From an uncultured Porphyromonadaceae bacterium (GTDB lineage: Bacteria > Bacteroidota > Bacteroidia > Bacteroidales > Muribaculaceae): DNA of 64,000 nucleotides. The stretch is taken from contig CABUIO010000007.1 of the NCBI GenBank assembly GCA_902491625.1, forward strand, positions 13,611 to 77,610, read 5' to 3'. The position numbers were made by a program, and so were the translations under genes. This document shows positions 1-9,235 of this stretch, in pieces; positions within the stretch are counted from its first letter, which is position 1, and each line of letters begins with the position of its first letter. The notes under the pieces were generated by a model, which saw only the letters and a program-made list of their open reading frames with translations, did no database searches and was not told the DNA's origin.

Positions 1-1
1 A

Positions 2-769
2 GGGATGAACGAGAAGGGACTCGCAGTCAACGGCCTATTTTGCAAAGGGACGATCTACACCAACGACTCCACTGAAAATCGTGCTCCCATGTCTCTTTCT
101 GTCTTTACGGCATGGCTTCTTGACATGAACGCCACCGTCCCCGAAGTGCTGGAGGCTGTGAGAAAGCATGATTTCAACATCAGCGGCGCCACTTTCGACG
201 GGGGCACAGTCAGCACGCTCCATTGGGGTGTCTCTGACGCTCAGGGACGTTCTGCCGTGTTTGAATTTGACCATGGCACTATCAGGATTTATGAAGGTGA
301 GGCTTGCCGGGTGCTCACCAATGACCCACAGTGGCCGGCGATGCAGGCCATCGAAGACTACTGGAAAGCCGTGGGAGGCACCAACATGCTTCCCGGCACC
401 GTGCGCAGTTCTGACAGATACGCCCGTGCCGCGTTCTTCATACGCAATGTCGAGGCCGTGGGCGACCGTCCGACCGGAGTGAGCATCACTCGCTCCGTGC
501 TTGGGGTAGCTTCCGTGCCGTATCTCTACACAGTCGACGGCGAACCCAATGTAAGCTCCACGCAGTGGCGTTCTTTCGCTGACTTGCGCGACAGATGCTA
601 TTACTTCGACATTGTCACGAATCCCGGACTATTCTATATCGACCTCAAGGCTCTGGATCTGCGTCCAGGCGCTCCTGTCCTGAAGCTTGACACCTCCGTA
701 AGCTCCACTTACGTCGGCGATGTCACCAAGAAGCTACGGAAGTCGGAGCCTTTCAAGCCAATGTACTGA
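2..769 (+). CDS. Choloylglycine hydrolase / linear amide C-N hydrolase, 5'-truncated by window edge
   Basis: This is the C-terminal part of an Ntn-hydrolase of the bile salt hydrolase / penicillin acylase family, which cleaves linear amide bonds such as conjugated bile salts or N-acyl amino acids. The frame is open to the window edge, and the first readable residues (GMNEKGLAVNGL) match the family's internal DGMNEKGL motif. The ATG at 5 is therefore internal, and the nucleophilic Cys lies outside the window. Other family marks are LTNDP (the conserved Asn region) and SSDRYARAAF (the conserved Arg). The C-terminus is intact. Substrate class cannot be judged without the N-terminus. A lipoprotein gene and a secreted protease follow on the same strand. 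Confidence 0.85.
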   Translation, partial: GMNEKGLAVNGLFCKGTIYTNDSTENRAPMSLSVFTAWLLDMNATVPEVLEAVRKHDFNISGATFDGGTVSTLHWGVSDAQGRSAVFEFDHGTIRIYEGEACRVLTNDPQWPAMQAIEDYWKAVGGTNMLPGTVRSSDRYARAAFFIRNVEAVGDRPTGVSITRSVLGVASVPYLYTVDGEPNVSSTQWRSFADLRDRCYYFDIVTNPGLFYIDLKALDLRPGAPVLKLDTSVSSTYVGDVTKKLRKSEPFKPMY

Positions 770-803
770 TCGCCTGCGGCCTTGCAAAAACTCCATATTG
801 CTG

Positions 804-1364
804 ATGAAACTAACCCGAACAATCCTTACGACGAGCCTCCGGACAATGGCAATCCTGTCATTGCCGGGAGGTCTGTTAGTCACCTCCGGGTGCACCCGCA
901 ACAGTGTGCCTTCCGCGACTCCGGCGGCGAGTCACGAACCGACGGCATCCTACATGCCAAAGGCCCTGATTTACAAAACTACATGCGACTGTCCCGACCT
1001 CGTGCCAGTGAGTGTTGCGCCGAACGGACGCGAACTGATTTCCTATCCGGCGCCTTCCGACCTGACACCCTCCTCAATGCCGCTGAGTCTTACCGACGGA
1101 TGGTGGCTCGACCGCCGCGGAATAACCTCTACCACCAGATTCACTACGTTTACCTATACGGAGTATAGGTCTCTGGATAAGGCGCCCGACCCTTCGAAAC
1201 TTCTCTCGAGTCTTGACCGCGACTGCCGGATCATAGAGATACGCGAGCTGCCAATGACAACATCCGAGGCCGCCTCCGACACCGCTGCCGTCAACCGCTT
1301 CATCACCTCCGGGCTTTCCGGTTGTAAGCTGATATATTCCCTGCCCACAATGAAACACCCATAA
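804..1364 (+). CDS. Conserved Bacteroidales lipoprotein of unknown function
   Basis: A predicted 186-residue lipoprotein. The ATG at 804 is preferred over an earlier in-frame ATG at 720, because translation from 804 gives a basic N-terminus, a hydrophobic stretch and a lipobox-like LVTSGC with Cys at about residue 30. The earlier start would overlap the preceding gene by about 50 bases. The mature part carries YKTTCDCPDLVPV and DGWWLDRRGI, which resemble hypothetical Bacteroides proteins but give no enzymatic clue. It lies 34 bases after the amide hydrolase and 9 bases before the C10 protease, so the three may be co-transcribed. Function unknown. Confidence 0.7.
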   Translation: MKLTRTILTTSLRTMAILSLPGGLLVTSGCTRNSVPSATPAASHEPTASYMPKALIYKTTCDCPDLVPVSVAPNGRELISYPAPSDLTPSSMPLSLTDGWWLDRRGITSTTRFTTFTYTEYRSLDKAPDPSKLLSSLDRDCRIIEIRELPMTTSEAASDTAAVNRFITSGLSGCKLIYSLPTMKHP

Positions 1365-1373
1365 AAACAGTAT

Positions 1374-3800
1374 ATGAAGACAAGATACTACCTACTATTA
1401 TTGGCCGGCACATGTGTGACAGCAGTCAATGCCGATGTCCTCACGCCGCAGCAAGCCTACGAGGCTGCAATGCGACAGACGAATGTCCCCGGCCTTTCCC
1501 GACAGAAATCGGCGCAGGCCGTCGTTCCGATACTCACCGTCAAAGCTGCCGGCGATGCCGCCGTCTACGTCTTTTCCGGCGATAATGGATGCCTCGTGGC
1601 TTCTGCCGAATCCGAGACTCCGGCGCTTCTCGGCTATCTCGACGCCCCGATGGCGGAGGGGGAGAGAATGCCCGACGCAATGCTTTACTGGATAGACTAT
1701 TATGCCAATGAGATCCGGCAGCTCCGAGAAGGCAAGGTGCGTCGTCACCTCCTGAATGCGCAGCAGGATTATGCCGCTGTCGAGCCTTTTGTCAAGACTA
1801 CATGGAATCAGGGATCTCCCTACAACAATCTTTGTCCGATGCTCGGAGACGCGCGCAGTGTCACCGGATGTGTCGCCACCGGCATGGCTCAGGCCATAAA
1901 GGTGTTCAACTGGCCGGAAAAGGGCAAAGGGGAAATAAGCTATCGCTGGTCCAACGGTGGCGAGATCCTTTCGGCTGACTTTTCCGAATCCGTCTATGCC
2001 TGGGACAAGATGCTCGACAGCTACACCGGTCACGCGTCGAGAGAGGAGCGCACCGCGGTCGCAATGCTGATGCGCGATTGCGGATACTCGGTCGGAATGA
2101 ACTATTCTCCGAGAGCCAGCGGCGCGCAGGATGTCTATATCCCTTCGGCGCTCTACGAATTCTTTGACTATGACCGCAGCATACGTTTCGAACAGAGGGA
2201 ATATTTCTACACCGACGAGTGGACCTCGATGGTCTATGAGGAGGTGGCCGCCGGACGTCCCGTGATCTATTGCGGCTCGGGCGAGGCGGGAGGCCATTGC
2301 TTCGTGTGCGACGGCTACAGCTCCGAAGGCTATTTCCATTTCAACTGGGGCTGGGGTGGCGTCAGCGACGGCTATTTCCGTCTGTCCGCACTCGCTCCCG
2401 GCATCCAGGGCATCGGCGGCAACGACAGCAATTTCAATTCCAACCAGTCGGTCGTCGTGTCGATGCGCCGTCCCGAGGCTGACAGCAAGCTCGGTATCGT
2501 GCTGGCCGCCATGGGATCGTTATATCCGAGAAACGACTCATACACCGCGGGATCATCCGTGAGGTTCGGAGGTGTGTCAATCAACAACTATTCGGTGGAG
2601 AGCGTCAGCGGTGTCATGGGCCTGAAGCTTATTCCGGCCGAGGGCGAGCCTGTCTATGTGCAGGGACAGAACACTCTGACTTTCGGTACAGTCCGCTCGG
2701 GCGACTACAGCCAGGCGTCATTCAGGGTGCCTGTAGATAATTTCCCTGCTTCAGGCAAATATATCGTGGTTCCTTCGCTCTATTCCGACGGAGAATGGCA
2801 TGACGTTGAGATGAGCCGCATCTATTCATGGGATCTGCAATGCACCGTTGCCGACGGCACTGTGTCGTTCGCCAGAGTCAATTCCGAGGCACAGCTTGAC
2901 ATCACCGATTTCGAGGTGACATCACCGATCTATGAGGGTAAGCCTTTCTCCGTGAAATTCGACGCCGCCAATGTAGGCACAAAGGATTATTACGGCGACA
3001 TGGTGCTTGTGCTTACAGACGATGCGAACTCGCTGACCAACACAAGCTTCTTTACCGTCGACCTTGCACCCGGGGAGAGCGAGAACCGCACTGTCTATAC
3101 CGAATTCCTCTCGGCTGTAGATCCCGGCGACTACTATCTCTACCTTGTCAATTATTACAGTCAGGTCTATGCCGGACCCGTGAACGTGACGATACAGGAG
3201 GCTCCGGCCGAGGATGCGAAAGCCGTGCTTTCCGACCTTAAGGTCACGAACGCTATCGAGACCTCCGACGACAACAACGGCAACACAGTCTATACGGTAG
3301 ATCCATCCGACATAAAGATTTCCGGCAATGTCACCTGCACGCAGGGTTATCTCAGCGATCCTGTCAGAGCCTATATCTTCAACATCACGGGCGGAACGGC
3401 GCTTGCCGGAGTGGGGCAGTCGTTCAATCTTCTCGCGGAAGGCGCCTCGGCTACGGTGAATTTTGAAGGTGCGTATAGCGCTGCGGAGGAGAATACGGAA
3501 TACATGATCGGATTCTTCCTAAACAACGTGCAGCTCAACGAGCTGCTGTATGTGAAGACGCAGGGCGGTAGCTCGGCAACTATGGTGAAGGCCGGCGATC
3601 TCGACTATACCGTCAACGGTGACATGCTTCGTGTCGCAGGCGCTGAATCCGGCGCCCGCACGCGTGTCTACTCAGCCGACGGCATCCTCGTGGTGGACGC
3701 CATCGGTGACGCAGTCGACATCAGCGCCGCCAGATCCGGCGTCTATATGATTGTCGTGACATCCGGCGACAAGGTCTCGGCAGCCAAAATTGTCAGATAG
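1374..3800 (+). CDS. Secreted C10-family (streptopain-like) cysteine protease with C-terminal sorting-like domain
   Basis: An 808-residue secreted protease. Residues 1-20 form a signal peptide and about 20-130 look like the Spi/streptopain propeptide. The catalytic domain follows, with the nucleophile Cys166 in TGCVATGMAQ and the catalytic His307 in AGGHCFVCDG, then the family's FNWGWGG motif. Residues of about 350-730 look like beta-sandwich repeats. The last 60 or so residues (VYSADGILV... GVYMIVV... KIVR) resemble a type IX secretion/Por C-terminal sorting domain. C10 enzymes in gut Bacteroidales are surface or secreted proteases. Export through T9SS is inference, since none of its machinery is visible here. 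Confidence 0.9.
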   Translation: MKTRYYLLLLAGTCVTAVNADVLTPQQAYEAAMRQTNVPGLSRQKSAQAVVPILTVKAAGDAAVYVFSGDNGCLVASAESETPALLGYLDAPMAEGERMPDAMLYWIDYYANEIRQLREGKVRRHLLNAQQDYAAVEPFVKTTWNQGSPYNNLCPMLGDARSVTGCVATGMAQAIKVFNWPEKGKGEISYRWSNGGEILSADFSESVYAWDKMLDSYTGHASREERTAVAMLMRDCGYSVGMNYSPRASGAQDVYIPSALYEFFDYDRSIRFEQREYFYTDEWTSMVYEEVAAGRPVIYCGSGEAGGHCFVCDGYSSEGYFHFNWGWGGVSDGYFRLSALAPGIQGIGGNDSNFNSNQSVVVSMRRPEADSKLGIVLAAMGSLYPRNDSYTAGSSVRFGGVSINNYSVESVSGVMGLKLIPAEGEPVYVQGQNTLTFGTVRSGDYSQASFRVPVDNFPASGKYIVVPSLYSDGEWHDVEMSRIYSWDLQCTVADGTVSFARVNSEAQLDITDFEVTSPIYEGKPFSVKFDAANVGTKDYYGDMVLVLTDDANSLTNTSFFTVDLAPGESENRTVYTEFLSAVDPGDYYLYLVNYYSQVYAGPVNVTIQEAPAEDAKAVLSDLKVTNAIETSDDNNGNTVYTVDPSDIKISGNVTCTQGYLSDPVRAYIFNITGGTALAGVGQSFNLLAEGASATVNFEGAYSAAEENTEYMIGFFLNNVQLNELLYVKTQGGSSATMVKAGDLDYTVNGDMLRVAGAESGARTRVYSADGILVVDAIGDAVDISAARSGVYMIVVTSGDKVSAAKIVR

Positions 3801-3824
3801 CAAAACGATACGGAAATACAAACG

Positions 3825-3856
3825 GATCGGCCGGGCGGGAATTCGTCCGGCCGATC
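3825..3856. terminator. Convergent terminator hairpin
   Basis: A perfect 10-base-pair stem (GATCGGCCGG / CCGGCCGATC) with a 12-base loop lies between the convergent C10 protease and cysteine desulfidase genes. There is no strong T-run on either side, so factor-independent termination is likely but not certain. Confidence 0.6.
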
Positions 3857-3876
3857 TGCTATATCCTGTGGTGGAG

Positions 3877-5166
3877 TCAGCAACTCTTGGTTGTCATTAT
3901 GCGGAGGACAAGGTCGTCTGTCTCACGCATGGCATCGCGCCCGATGGAGGTGAGATTGTGGATCGTCTCGTCGACATCGTCGTCCACGATCCCCTCGGTG
4001 GATCTGACGCACTGGCCGTTCATGGCAAGCAGCGCCGACATCAGGGCTGTGCTCACGCCGCTGGAAATCTTCATGGCGCATGATGGCTTGGCGCCGTCGC
4101 AGATCATTCCGGTGAGGTTAGCCACCATGTTTTTCACCGCTGCCGCCACTTGCGGATAGTCGCCGCCCATGAGGTAGACGATGCCGCTCGAAGCACCGGT
4201 CGAGGCGACCACACATCCGCACAGCGCCGACAGACGTCCGAGGCTCTGCTTGATGTAGATGCTCGTGAGGTGGGAGAGGATAAGCGCTCTCACCGTGTGC
4301 TCCTCGTCGGCACCGCAGTCGATTGCGAAACTGACCACCGGCATTGTGGCCGTGATACCCTGATTGCCGCTGCCGGAATTGGACATCACCGGCACGAGCA
4401 CTCCGGCCATGCGTGCGTCGCAAGCCGCCGACGTGTAGGCAATGATGTGTTCCACCGGCGTGTCGCCGAAATACTTCTTCCCGCATGTGCGCACGGTGTA
4501 GCCTAATGCGTGGCCGAAACCTTTCTCCAGCGCCATCTCCGCCGCCGCCATGTTCAGGCGTTTAGCTTCGAGGATGAAGGTCAGCTCTTCGACAGGAGAT
4601 TCCACGGCATATTCCCACACAGTCCTGAGATCCAGTCTCGGAGCATCGGACTCGTCGCAGTTCTCGCTGTCGAATGTCTTGTGCAGGATGCTTCTTCCGT
4701 CGGATTCTATGTCGATGAAATTGGTGTGGCTTCCCGCGATTACGGCTCTGCATTCATGTCCTCCGGCGCACTTCGCCACAACCTCGATAAAAAGCTTCGA
4801 CTGTGCGTCGGAAGCCACATTGATCGAGATCGCGCCTGATGACATGTAGTCTCGGGCCTTCTCCACATCCTGCGGCGTGATGTCGCGGAGCACTTCGAGA
4901 CCATAGTCGGCGTTGCCGGCAATGGCGCCTAAGGCAATAGCTACCGGAAGACCGGTCATGCCGGTGCCCGGTATGCCGACTCCCATGGCGTTCTTGAGCA
5001 TGTTGCCGCTGAGCGTGACGCCGATGCTGTCAGGCCGGCGGCCAAGTGTTGCTGTGGCCTTCGCCACACAGAGAGCCACCGCCATCGGTTCGGTGCATCC
5101 GATGGCCGGGACGACCTCGCGCTTGATCAGCGAGGTGATGGCATCGCGTAAAGATTGTTTTAGCAT
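3877..5166 (-). CDS. cyuA: L-cysteine desulfidase (CyuA / UPF0597 family)
   Basis: A 429-residue protein of the UPF0597/YhaM family, related to the L-serine dehydratase alpha subunit. It converts L-cysteine to pyruvate, ammonia and sulfide using a [4Fe-4S] cluster. Candidate cluster ligands are Cys24 in AIGCTEP, Cys in ALCGCVVAS, and two Cys spaced by seven in MICDGAKPSC, which matches the family pattern. The ATG at 5166 was chosen because the longer frame runs back through the thymidine kinase stop region. It is the third gene of a tight minus-strand set (permease, tdk, cyuA), 20 bases after tdk. Activity on serine cannot be excluded. Confidence 0.85.
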   Translation of the reverse strand: MLKQSLRDAITSLIKREVVPAIGCTEPMAVALCVAKATATLGRRPDSIGVTLSGNMLKNAMGVGIPGTGMTGLPVAIALGAIAGNADYGLEVLRDITPQDVEKARDYMSSGAISINVASDAQSKLFIEVVAKCAGGHECRAVIAGSHTNFIDIESDGRSILHKTFDSENCDESDAPRLDLRTVWEYAVESPVEELTFILEAKRLNMAAAEMALEKGFGHALGYTVRTCGKKYFGDTPVEHIIAYTSAACDARMAGVLVPVMSNSGSGNQGITATMPVVSFAIDCGADEEHTVRALILSHLTSIYIKQSLGRLSALCGCVVASTGASSGIVYLMGGDYPQVAAAVKNMVANLTGMICDGAKPSCAMKISSGVSTALMSALLAMNGQCVRSTEGIVDDDVDETIHNLTSIGRDAMRETDDLVLRIMTTKSC

Positions 5167-5186
5167 GGTATCTGATATTGTGTTGG

Positions 5187-5846
5187 TCAGTCCGGGGTGT
5201 CGGCGGATCCGTCGTCGTCGGGGAACTCCAGCGGCAGACGGAAACGGCTTCCGCTCTCGATGCGGCGGTTGCGCCAGCATTTGCGGCATACCGCCACATA
5301 CTTGTCGTTGCCGCCGATCTCCACCTGTTCGCCCTCGGTGATTATCTCCCCTTTGGAGTCGATTCGGGCATTGACGATTGTCTTGCGCCCGCAGTTGCAG
5401 GTCGACTTTACTTCCTCGATGCTGTCGGCGATCTCGAAGAGTCGGCGGCTTCCCTCGAAGAGGTGGGTGCGGAAGTCAGTGCGGAGTCCGAAGCAGATCA
5501 CGTTGCAGCCGAAATCGTCGACCACGGCTGCGAGTTGGTCTACCTGAGCTTCCGAGAGGAACTGCGCCTCGTCGACGAGGATCCACAGCGGCCTGACCTC
5601 TACCTTTTCGAAGATGTGGCTGATAAAGGCGTAGAGGTTGGTCTCGGCATAGATCCAGTGGCAGGCGCGCTCGATGCCGATGCGCGAACGGATCACGTTG
5701 CGCTCCTCGCGGGTGTCGACTACCGGTTTGAAACATATATACGGCATGTTGCGCTCTTCAAAATTGTAGGCTGTGGTGAGGAGCAGGGCTGTCTTGGCCG
5801 AGCCCATGGTGCCGTAGCGGAAATATAGTTTGCCTATTCTGTCCAT
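5187..5846 (-). CDS. tdk: Thymidine kinase (type II)
   Basis: A 219-residue ATP-dependent thymidine kinase of the salvage pathway. It has the Walker A loop GTMGSAKT at residues 12-19, a DEAQFL Walker B segment, and a lasso-domain zinc site made of CNCGRK and CRKCW near the C-terminus. Length matches type II TK, which functions as a cytosolic tetramer. It lies 27 bases after the AI-2E-type permease and just before cyuA on the same strand. No functional link between these genes is obvious. Confidence 0.95.
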   Translation of the reverse strand: MDRIGKLYFRYGTMGSAKTALLLTTAYNFEERNMPYICFKPVVDTREERNVIRSRIGIERACHWIYAETNLYAFISHIFEKVEVRPLWILVDEAQFLSEAQVDQLAAVVDDFGCNVICFGLRTDFRTHLFEGSRRLFEIADSIEEVKSTCNCGRKTIVNARIDSKGEIITEGEQVEIGGNDKYVAVCRKCWRNRRIESGSRFRLPLEFPDDDGSADTPD

Positions 5847-5873
5847 GTTGATTTGATCTGGTTTTGACGCGTC

Positions 5874-7019
5874 TCAGAAAGGAGTGTCGAGCGGCGAGCC
5901 GTTGTTGTCGGCTTTTGAGGTGTCGTCAAGTTTGTCGCGCCGCCTGTAAGGCTCAACAACATAGCGGTCGTAGTAGGAGAGGATGAGGGTGGTGAGCGGG
6001 AGGGCTATGATAAGGCCTAAGAATCCGAGCAGACATCCCCAGATGGAGAGCGAGAGGAGGATGATGGCAGGATTCAGACCCATGGCTTTTCCCATGATCT
6101 TGGGGGTGAGGTAAAGGTCCTGGATCGACTGTACGATGATGTAGACGGCCATGCTCTCCCAGAAGATCACCCAGAAGTCTATGCCGGTGTCCACGGAACT
6201 GATGAGGCAGAGCAGAGCCGTGATGGGGAGAGAGACAAGCTGCAGATAAGGCACCATGTTCATCACGCCGATTGTCAGGCCGAGCGCTACGCCCATCGGC
6301 AGATCGATGATGGCGAAGCCGATGGCAAAGAGGATGCCGACGATCATGGCGATGAGAAACTGGCCGCGGAAATAGTTGTGCATGGCATTGCGCACGTCGT
6401 TGGCTACCTCCATGACTCTGGAGCGATGGGTGTGGGGAATCAGCTGCTTGAAGCTCAGCATCAGTTTCTCGTAGTCGATCATGATGAAGATCACGTAAAG
6501 AATCACGATGAGCCAGCTGCACAGACCTATGATGAAGCTTAGCCCGCTGCTGAGGAATGTCCAGCTGCTTGAGACAGCCTGCGTCAGGATCTCTTTCCAT
6601 TCCTCCGGAGTAAAGAGCTTGCTTATGCGGTTGAAGTCGAGGTTTTCTTTCAGGAATTCGTGGATTTCCGGTGGAAGGTAAGGTGTGTTCATCGTGGCCG
6701 ATGCGTAGCGTTTGAGCAGATCGCCCATATGCGCGGCCTCGTTGATGATGTAGGGGATGAACACTATGCCCAGAATCACGGTGAGCACCGTGATTTCAAA
6801 CAGAGTGATGATGACCGGAATCACACGTCCTCTGGTTTTCAGGATCTTGCGGTTCCAGAGCACCACAGGCTCCAGCGTGTAGGCTATCAGACACGACACA
6901 AGGAAGGGGAGAAGCACGCCCTTCAGTGTGTCGAGGAGGAGGAGCAATGCAATGATGCCGCACACCGTGAAGAAAATGCGCGCCACACGGTCGAATGTAT
7001 ATGGTCGTCTATAGCTCAT
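5874..7019 (-). CDS. AI-2E / PerM family inner-membrane permease
   Basis: A 381-residue polytopic membrane protein of the AI-2E transporter (PerM/YdiK) family. It has a short basic N-terminus, two N-terminal membrane helices, a central helical hairpin region (about residues 75-140) and a C-terminal bundle of four to five helices including the typical VALGLTIGVMNMVPYLQLVSLP and NPAIILLSLSIWG-type segments. Members move diverse small molecules or Na+, and the name does not establish AI-2 export. It is the first gene of the minus-strand set with tdk and cyuA. A variant promoter lies about 65 bases upstream. Confidence 0.85.
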   Translation of the reverse strand: MSYRRPYTFDRVARIFFTVCGIIALLLLLDTLKGVLLPFLVSCLIAYTLEPVVLWNRKILKTRGRVIPVIITLFEITVLTVILGIVFIPYIINEAAHMGDLLKRYASATMNTPYLPPEIHEFLKENLDFNRISKLFTPEEWKEILTQAVSSSWTFLSSGLSFIIGLCSWLIVILYVIFIMIDYEKLMLSFKQLIPHTHRSRVMEVANDVRNAMHNYFRGQFLIAMIVGILFAIGFAIIDLPMGVALGLTIGVMNMVPYLQLVSLPITALLCLISSVDTGIDFWVIFWESMAVYIIVQSIQDLYLTPKIMGKAMGLNPAIILLSLSIWGCLLGFLGLIIALPLTTLILSYYDRYVVEPYRRRDKLDDTSKADNNGSPLDTPF

Positions 7020-7084
7020 TTTGGGGAAGTTACAAATGTTTTCCGGCGCGCTCGGGGGGAGCCATGCCGCAATGCTTTATGGCG

Positions 7085-7092
7085 TAAAATTA
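7085..7092 (-). promoter_or_regulatory. Variant Bacteroidetes -7 element (TAATTTTA) for permease operon
   Basis: On the minus strand this reads TAATTTTA, one mismatch from TAnnTTTG. It lies about 65 bases before the permease start. The same variant occurs before two other minus-strand genes in the window. Confidence 0.35.
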
Positions 7093-7135
7093 GGAAAATA
7101 ATCTCGAACGGCATAAAAGAAAGTATATATTTTTG

Positions 7136-7143
7136 TAATTTTG
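7136..7143 (+). promoter_or_regulatory. Bacteroidetes -7 promoter element abutting the dacB start
   Basis: TAATTTTG is a perfect TAnnTTTG match, five bases before the ATG at 7149. Transcription would begin at or within a few bases of the start codon, giving a near-leaderless mRNA. Confidence 0.6.
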
Positions 7144-7148
7144 CGGCT

Positions 7149-8396
7149 ATGAGTCAGAACATAAACCAACTATCACGATGTCTTCGACTGTTTGGATTGG
7201 TGGCGATCATGTCGCTGCTTGCAGCCACATCCGCCATATTGCAGGCAAATGACGCAGTGGCGCGTTTTGTGAACGGCGGTGCTGTAGACCCCGAGAAATG
7301 TTCCGTGTTCATTATGGATCTTGGCGACGGCAGGGTGATCGGGGAGCACAATTCCAAAAAGCCGCTCGTGCCCGCCTCTATCAACAAGGTTGTGACTATC
7401 GCCTCACTGCTTGAGAAGTCGGGCATAGGCTATCAGTATGAGACAAAGGTGTATGCCGGCGGACGTATCTCGAATGGCGTGCTTGACGGCAATCTCATTG
7501 TCGTGGGGGGCGGCGATCCGTCGCTCGGCGCCAATGTCGAGCCGAAAGGCACCGACATAATGGGCGAGATCGTGGCTGCCTTGCGCGAAAACGGTATTGA
7601 CACCGTTGCCGGCAACATAGAGATAGAGGAAGGCTTTTTCGCTCTACCTGCGACACCGCCGTCATGGCAGTCGGGCGATCTCCGTCAGGCTTACGGCACC
7701 GGATGCCACAGTCTCAATTATTGCCGCAACGCTTCCGGAAGCGCCGCCGTGGCGGATCCGGCCAAGGTCTTTATAGCACGCTTGCAGAAGACCCTGACAG
7801 ACGCCGGGATCACGGTAGTAGGTGAGGTTTACTATCCCTCCGCCAAACACAAGATGCTGCTCAACCACAAGTCGCCTACGATCGACGAGATAATGCGCAG
7901 CTGCATGATGCGTTCAGACAATCTCTATGCCGAGGCGTTCATACGCACCCTCGGACGCCTCAACGGCAAGGATGGCAGCCCGGAGGCCGGTGCGGCGTCA
8001 GAGATTGATTTCTGGCGACGCAAACGTCTTCCGGTCGGAGATATCAAGGTAGTGGATGGCAGCGGGCTGTCACGCTCCAACCGTATGACGGCCGATTTCA
8101 TGGCTCGGGTGTTGAAATATATGGCGGACAATGTCGATTTCGCATCTTTCTTCCCTCTGGCCGGTCAGGAGGGCACATTGCGCAATTTCCTCAAGGGTAC
8201 GTCCCTGGACAGTTATATGGCGCTGAAGACCGGAAGTATGAACGGCATCCAGTGCTACGCCGGATACCTCCTTGACGACAATTACGCTCCGACGCATGTG
8301 GTGGTCGTGATTGTCAATGGTTTCCGGGGATCGAGAGCCGATGTTAAGAAAGGTGTGGCCGACATGCTGCTTGAAATTTTTGGACAGAACAGATAA
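7149..8396 (+). CDS. dacB: D-alanyl-D-alanine carboxypeptidase/endopeptidase, PBP4 (S13) family
   Basis: A 415-residue periplasmic penicillin-binding protein of family S13 that trims or cleaves peptidoglycan peptide cross-links. An N-terminal signal sequence ends near residue 33. The active-site motifs are present in order: SINK (Ser77-Lys80), SDN in MRSDNLYAEA and KTG in ALKTGSMNG. The ATG at 7149 was chosen because the upstream extension crosses the divergent promoter region. The protein is somewhat shorter than E. coli PBP4, with a reduced insertion between the first two motifs. The next gene starts 5 bases after its stop. Confidence 0.92.
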   Translation: MSQNINQLSRCLRLFGLVAIMSLLAATSAILQANDAVARFVNGGAVDPEKCSVFIMDLGDGRVIGEHNSKKPLVPASINKVVTIASLLEKSGIGYQYETKVYAGGRISNGVLDGNLIVVGGGDPSLGANVEPKGTDIMGEIVAALRENGIDTVAGNIEIEEGFFALPATPPSWQSGDLRQAYGTGCHSLNYCRNASGSAAVADPAKVFIARLQKTLTDAGITVVGEVYYPSAKHKMLLNHKSPTIDEIMRSCMMRSDNLYAEAFIRTLGRLNGKDGSPEAGAASEIDFWRRKRLPVGDIKVVDGSGLSRSNRMTADFMARVLKYMADNVDFASFFPLAGQEGTLRNFLKGTSLDSYMALKTGSMNGIQCYAGYLLDDNYAPTHVVVVIVNGFRGSRADVKKGVADMLLEIFGQNR

Positions 8397-8401
8397 ATAT
8401 T

Positions 8402-9235
8402 ATGGAGAAAGACCTTCGCAAGATGCTTGACACTGTCTATGAGGCGGAAGCTCTCATCGAGATGGCTCTCAGACGCAAGCAGAATTCCTCGACCGACACG
8501 GTAAAGAGGCTCGTGGCCGACAAGTGTCGGCAGATGATGGCTATTGCCGACAGCTGGCAGCTGCCGGACACTGAGATGCCGCCGGCATCCGGCGACGGCG
8601 CCGACAACCGCTGCTACGACGCATCGACTGTCCGCACGGTTTCTCCCTCCGATCCCGATGCGGCTGACGACGTCGCCCTTGCCGAGAGCGAGATGCAGGA
8701 GATCGTCGCCATGGCTTCCGAGGATCCCGAGAATGCCGACAAGTCCGACGCTTCTTCATCCTCTCCCGAGGACAGGACGCCCCGGAATCTGGAGCTTGTC
8801 TCGCCGGAGCTGGATCCGGAGATCAGTGAGGACGCCACAGAGGCGAGAATCGATCCTCCGGCCGGATTTGACGCTCCCGACGCGCCGCAGGTGCTCGTGA
8901 CGCCTCCGGGCAACGTAGAGTTTGTCGAGGAAGACGATATGGCTTCCGGTGGCGACTCCGACCGCGAGGATGAGGTGGCAGAGGAGGAGCTTCCCCCTGC
9001 ACGCCGCGAACGTGCGCCGTTGCTGTCTTTCTTCACTATCAACGACCGCTTCCGTTTCCGCCGTTCCTTGTTTGAGGGCAGCAATCCGCGGCTTCTGGAG
9101 TCTGTCGCCGTAATCGAGTCGCTCGACTCGATGGAGCAGGCCGCAGACTACATGGCCGACGATCTCCAGTGGGACATGGAAAGTCCCGAAGTGAAGCTCT
9201 TCTGCAAAATCATTGACCGCTATTTCAAATCCTGA
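8402..9235 (+). CDS. Acidic hypothetical protein with conserved C-terminal domain
   Basis: A 277-residue cytoplasmic-looking protein with no signal peptide. Residues 1-60 are helical, about 60-200 are a low-complexity Asp/Glu/Ser/Pro-rich linker, and the last 75 residues (FFTINDRFRFRRSLF... DDLQWDMES... FCKIIDRYF) form a conserved module seen in hypothetical Bacteroidetes proteins. The stop overlaps the start of rsmI (TGATG), so the two are translationally coupled and in one operon with dacB. I do not recognise a function. The layout of a disordered acidic middle with a folded tail suggests a protein-interaction role, which is inference. Confidence 0.75.
   Translation: MEKDLRKMLDTVYEAEALIEMALRRKQNSSTDTVKRLVADKCRQMMAIADSWQLPDTEMPPASGDGADNRCYDASTVRTVSPSDPDAADDVALAESEMQEIVAMASEDPENADKSDASSSSPEDRTPRNLELVSPELDPEISEDATEARIDPPAGFDAPDAPQVLVTPPGNVEFVEEDDMASGGDSDREDEVAEEELPPARRERAPLLSFFTINDRFRFRRSLFEGSNPRLLESVAVIESLDSMEQAADYMADDLQWDMESPEVKLFCKIIDRYFKS

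Noticed and set aside
6660..7148. N-terminal extension of the dacB frame by 163 codons
   Set aside because: It crosses the divergent permease gene and the promoter; the signal peptide begins only at 7149.
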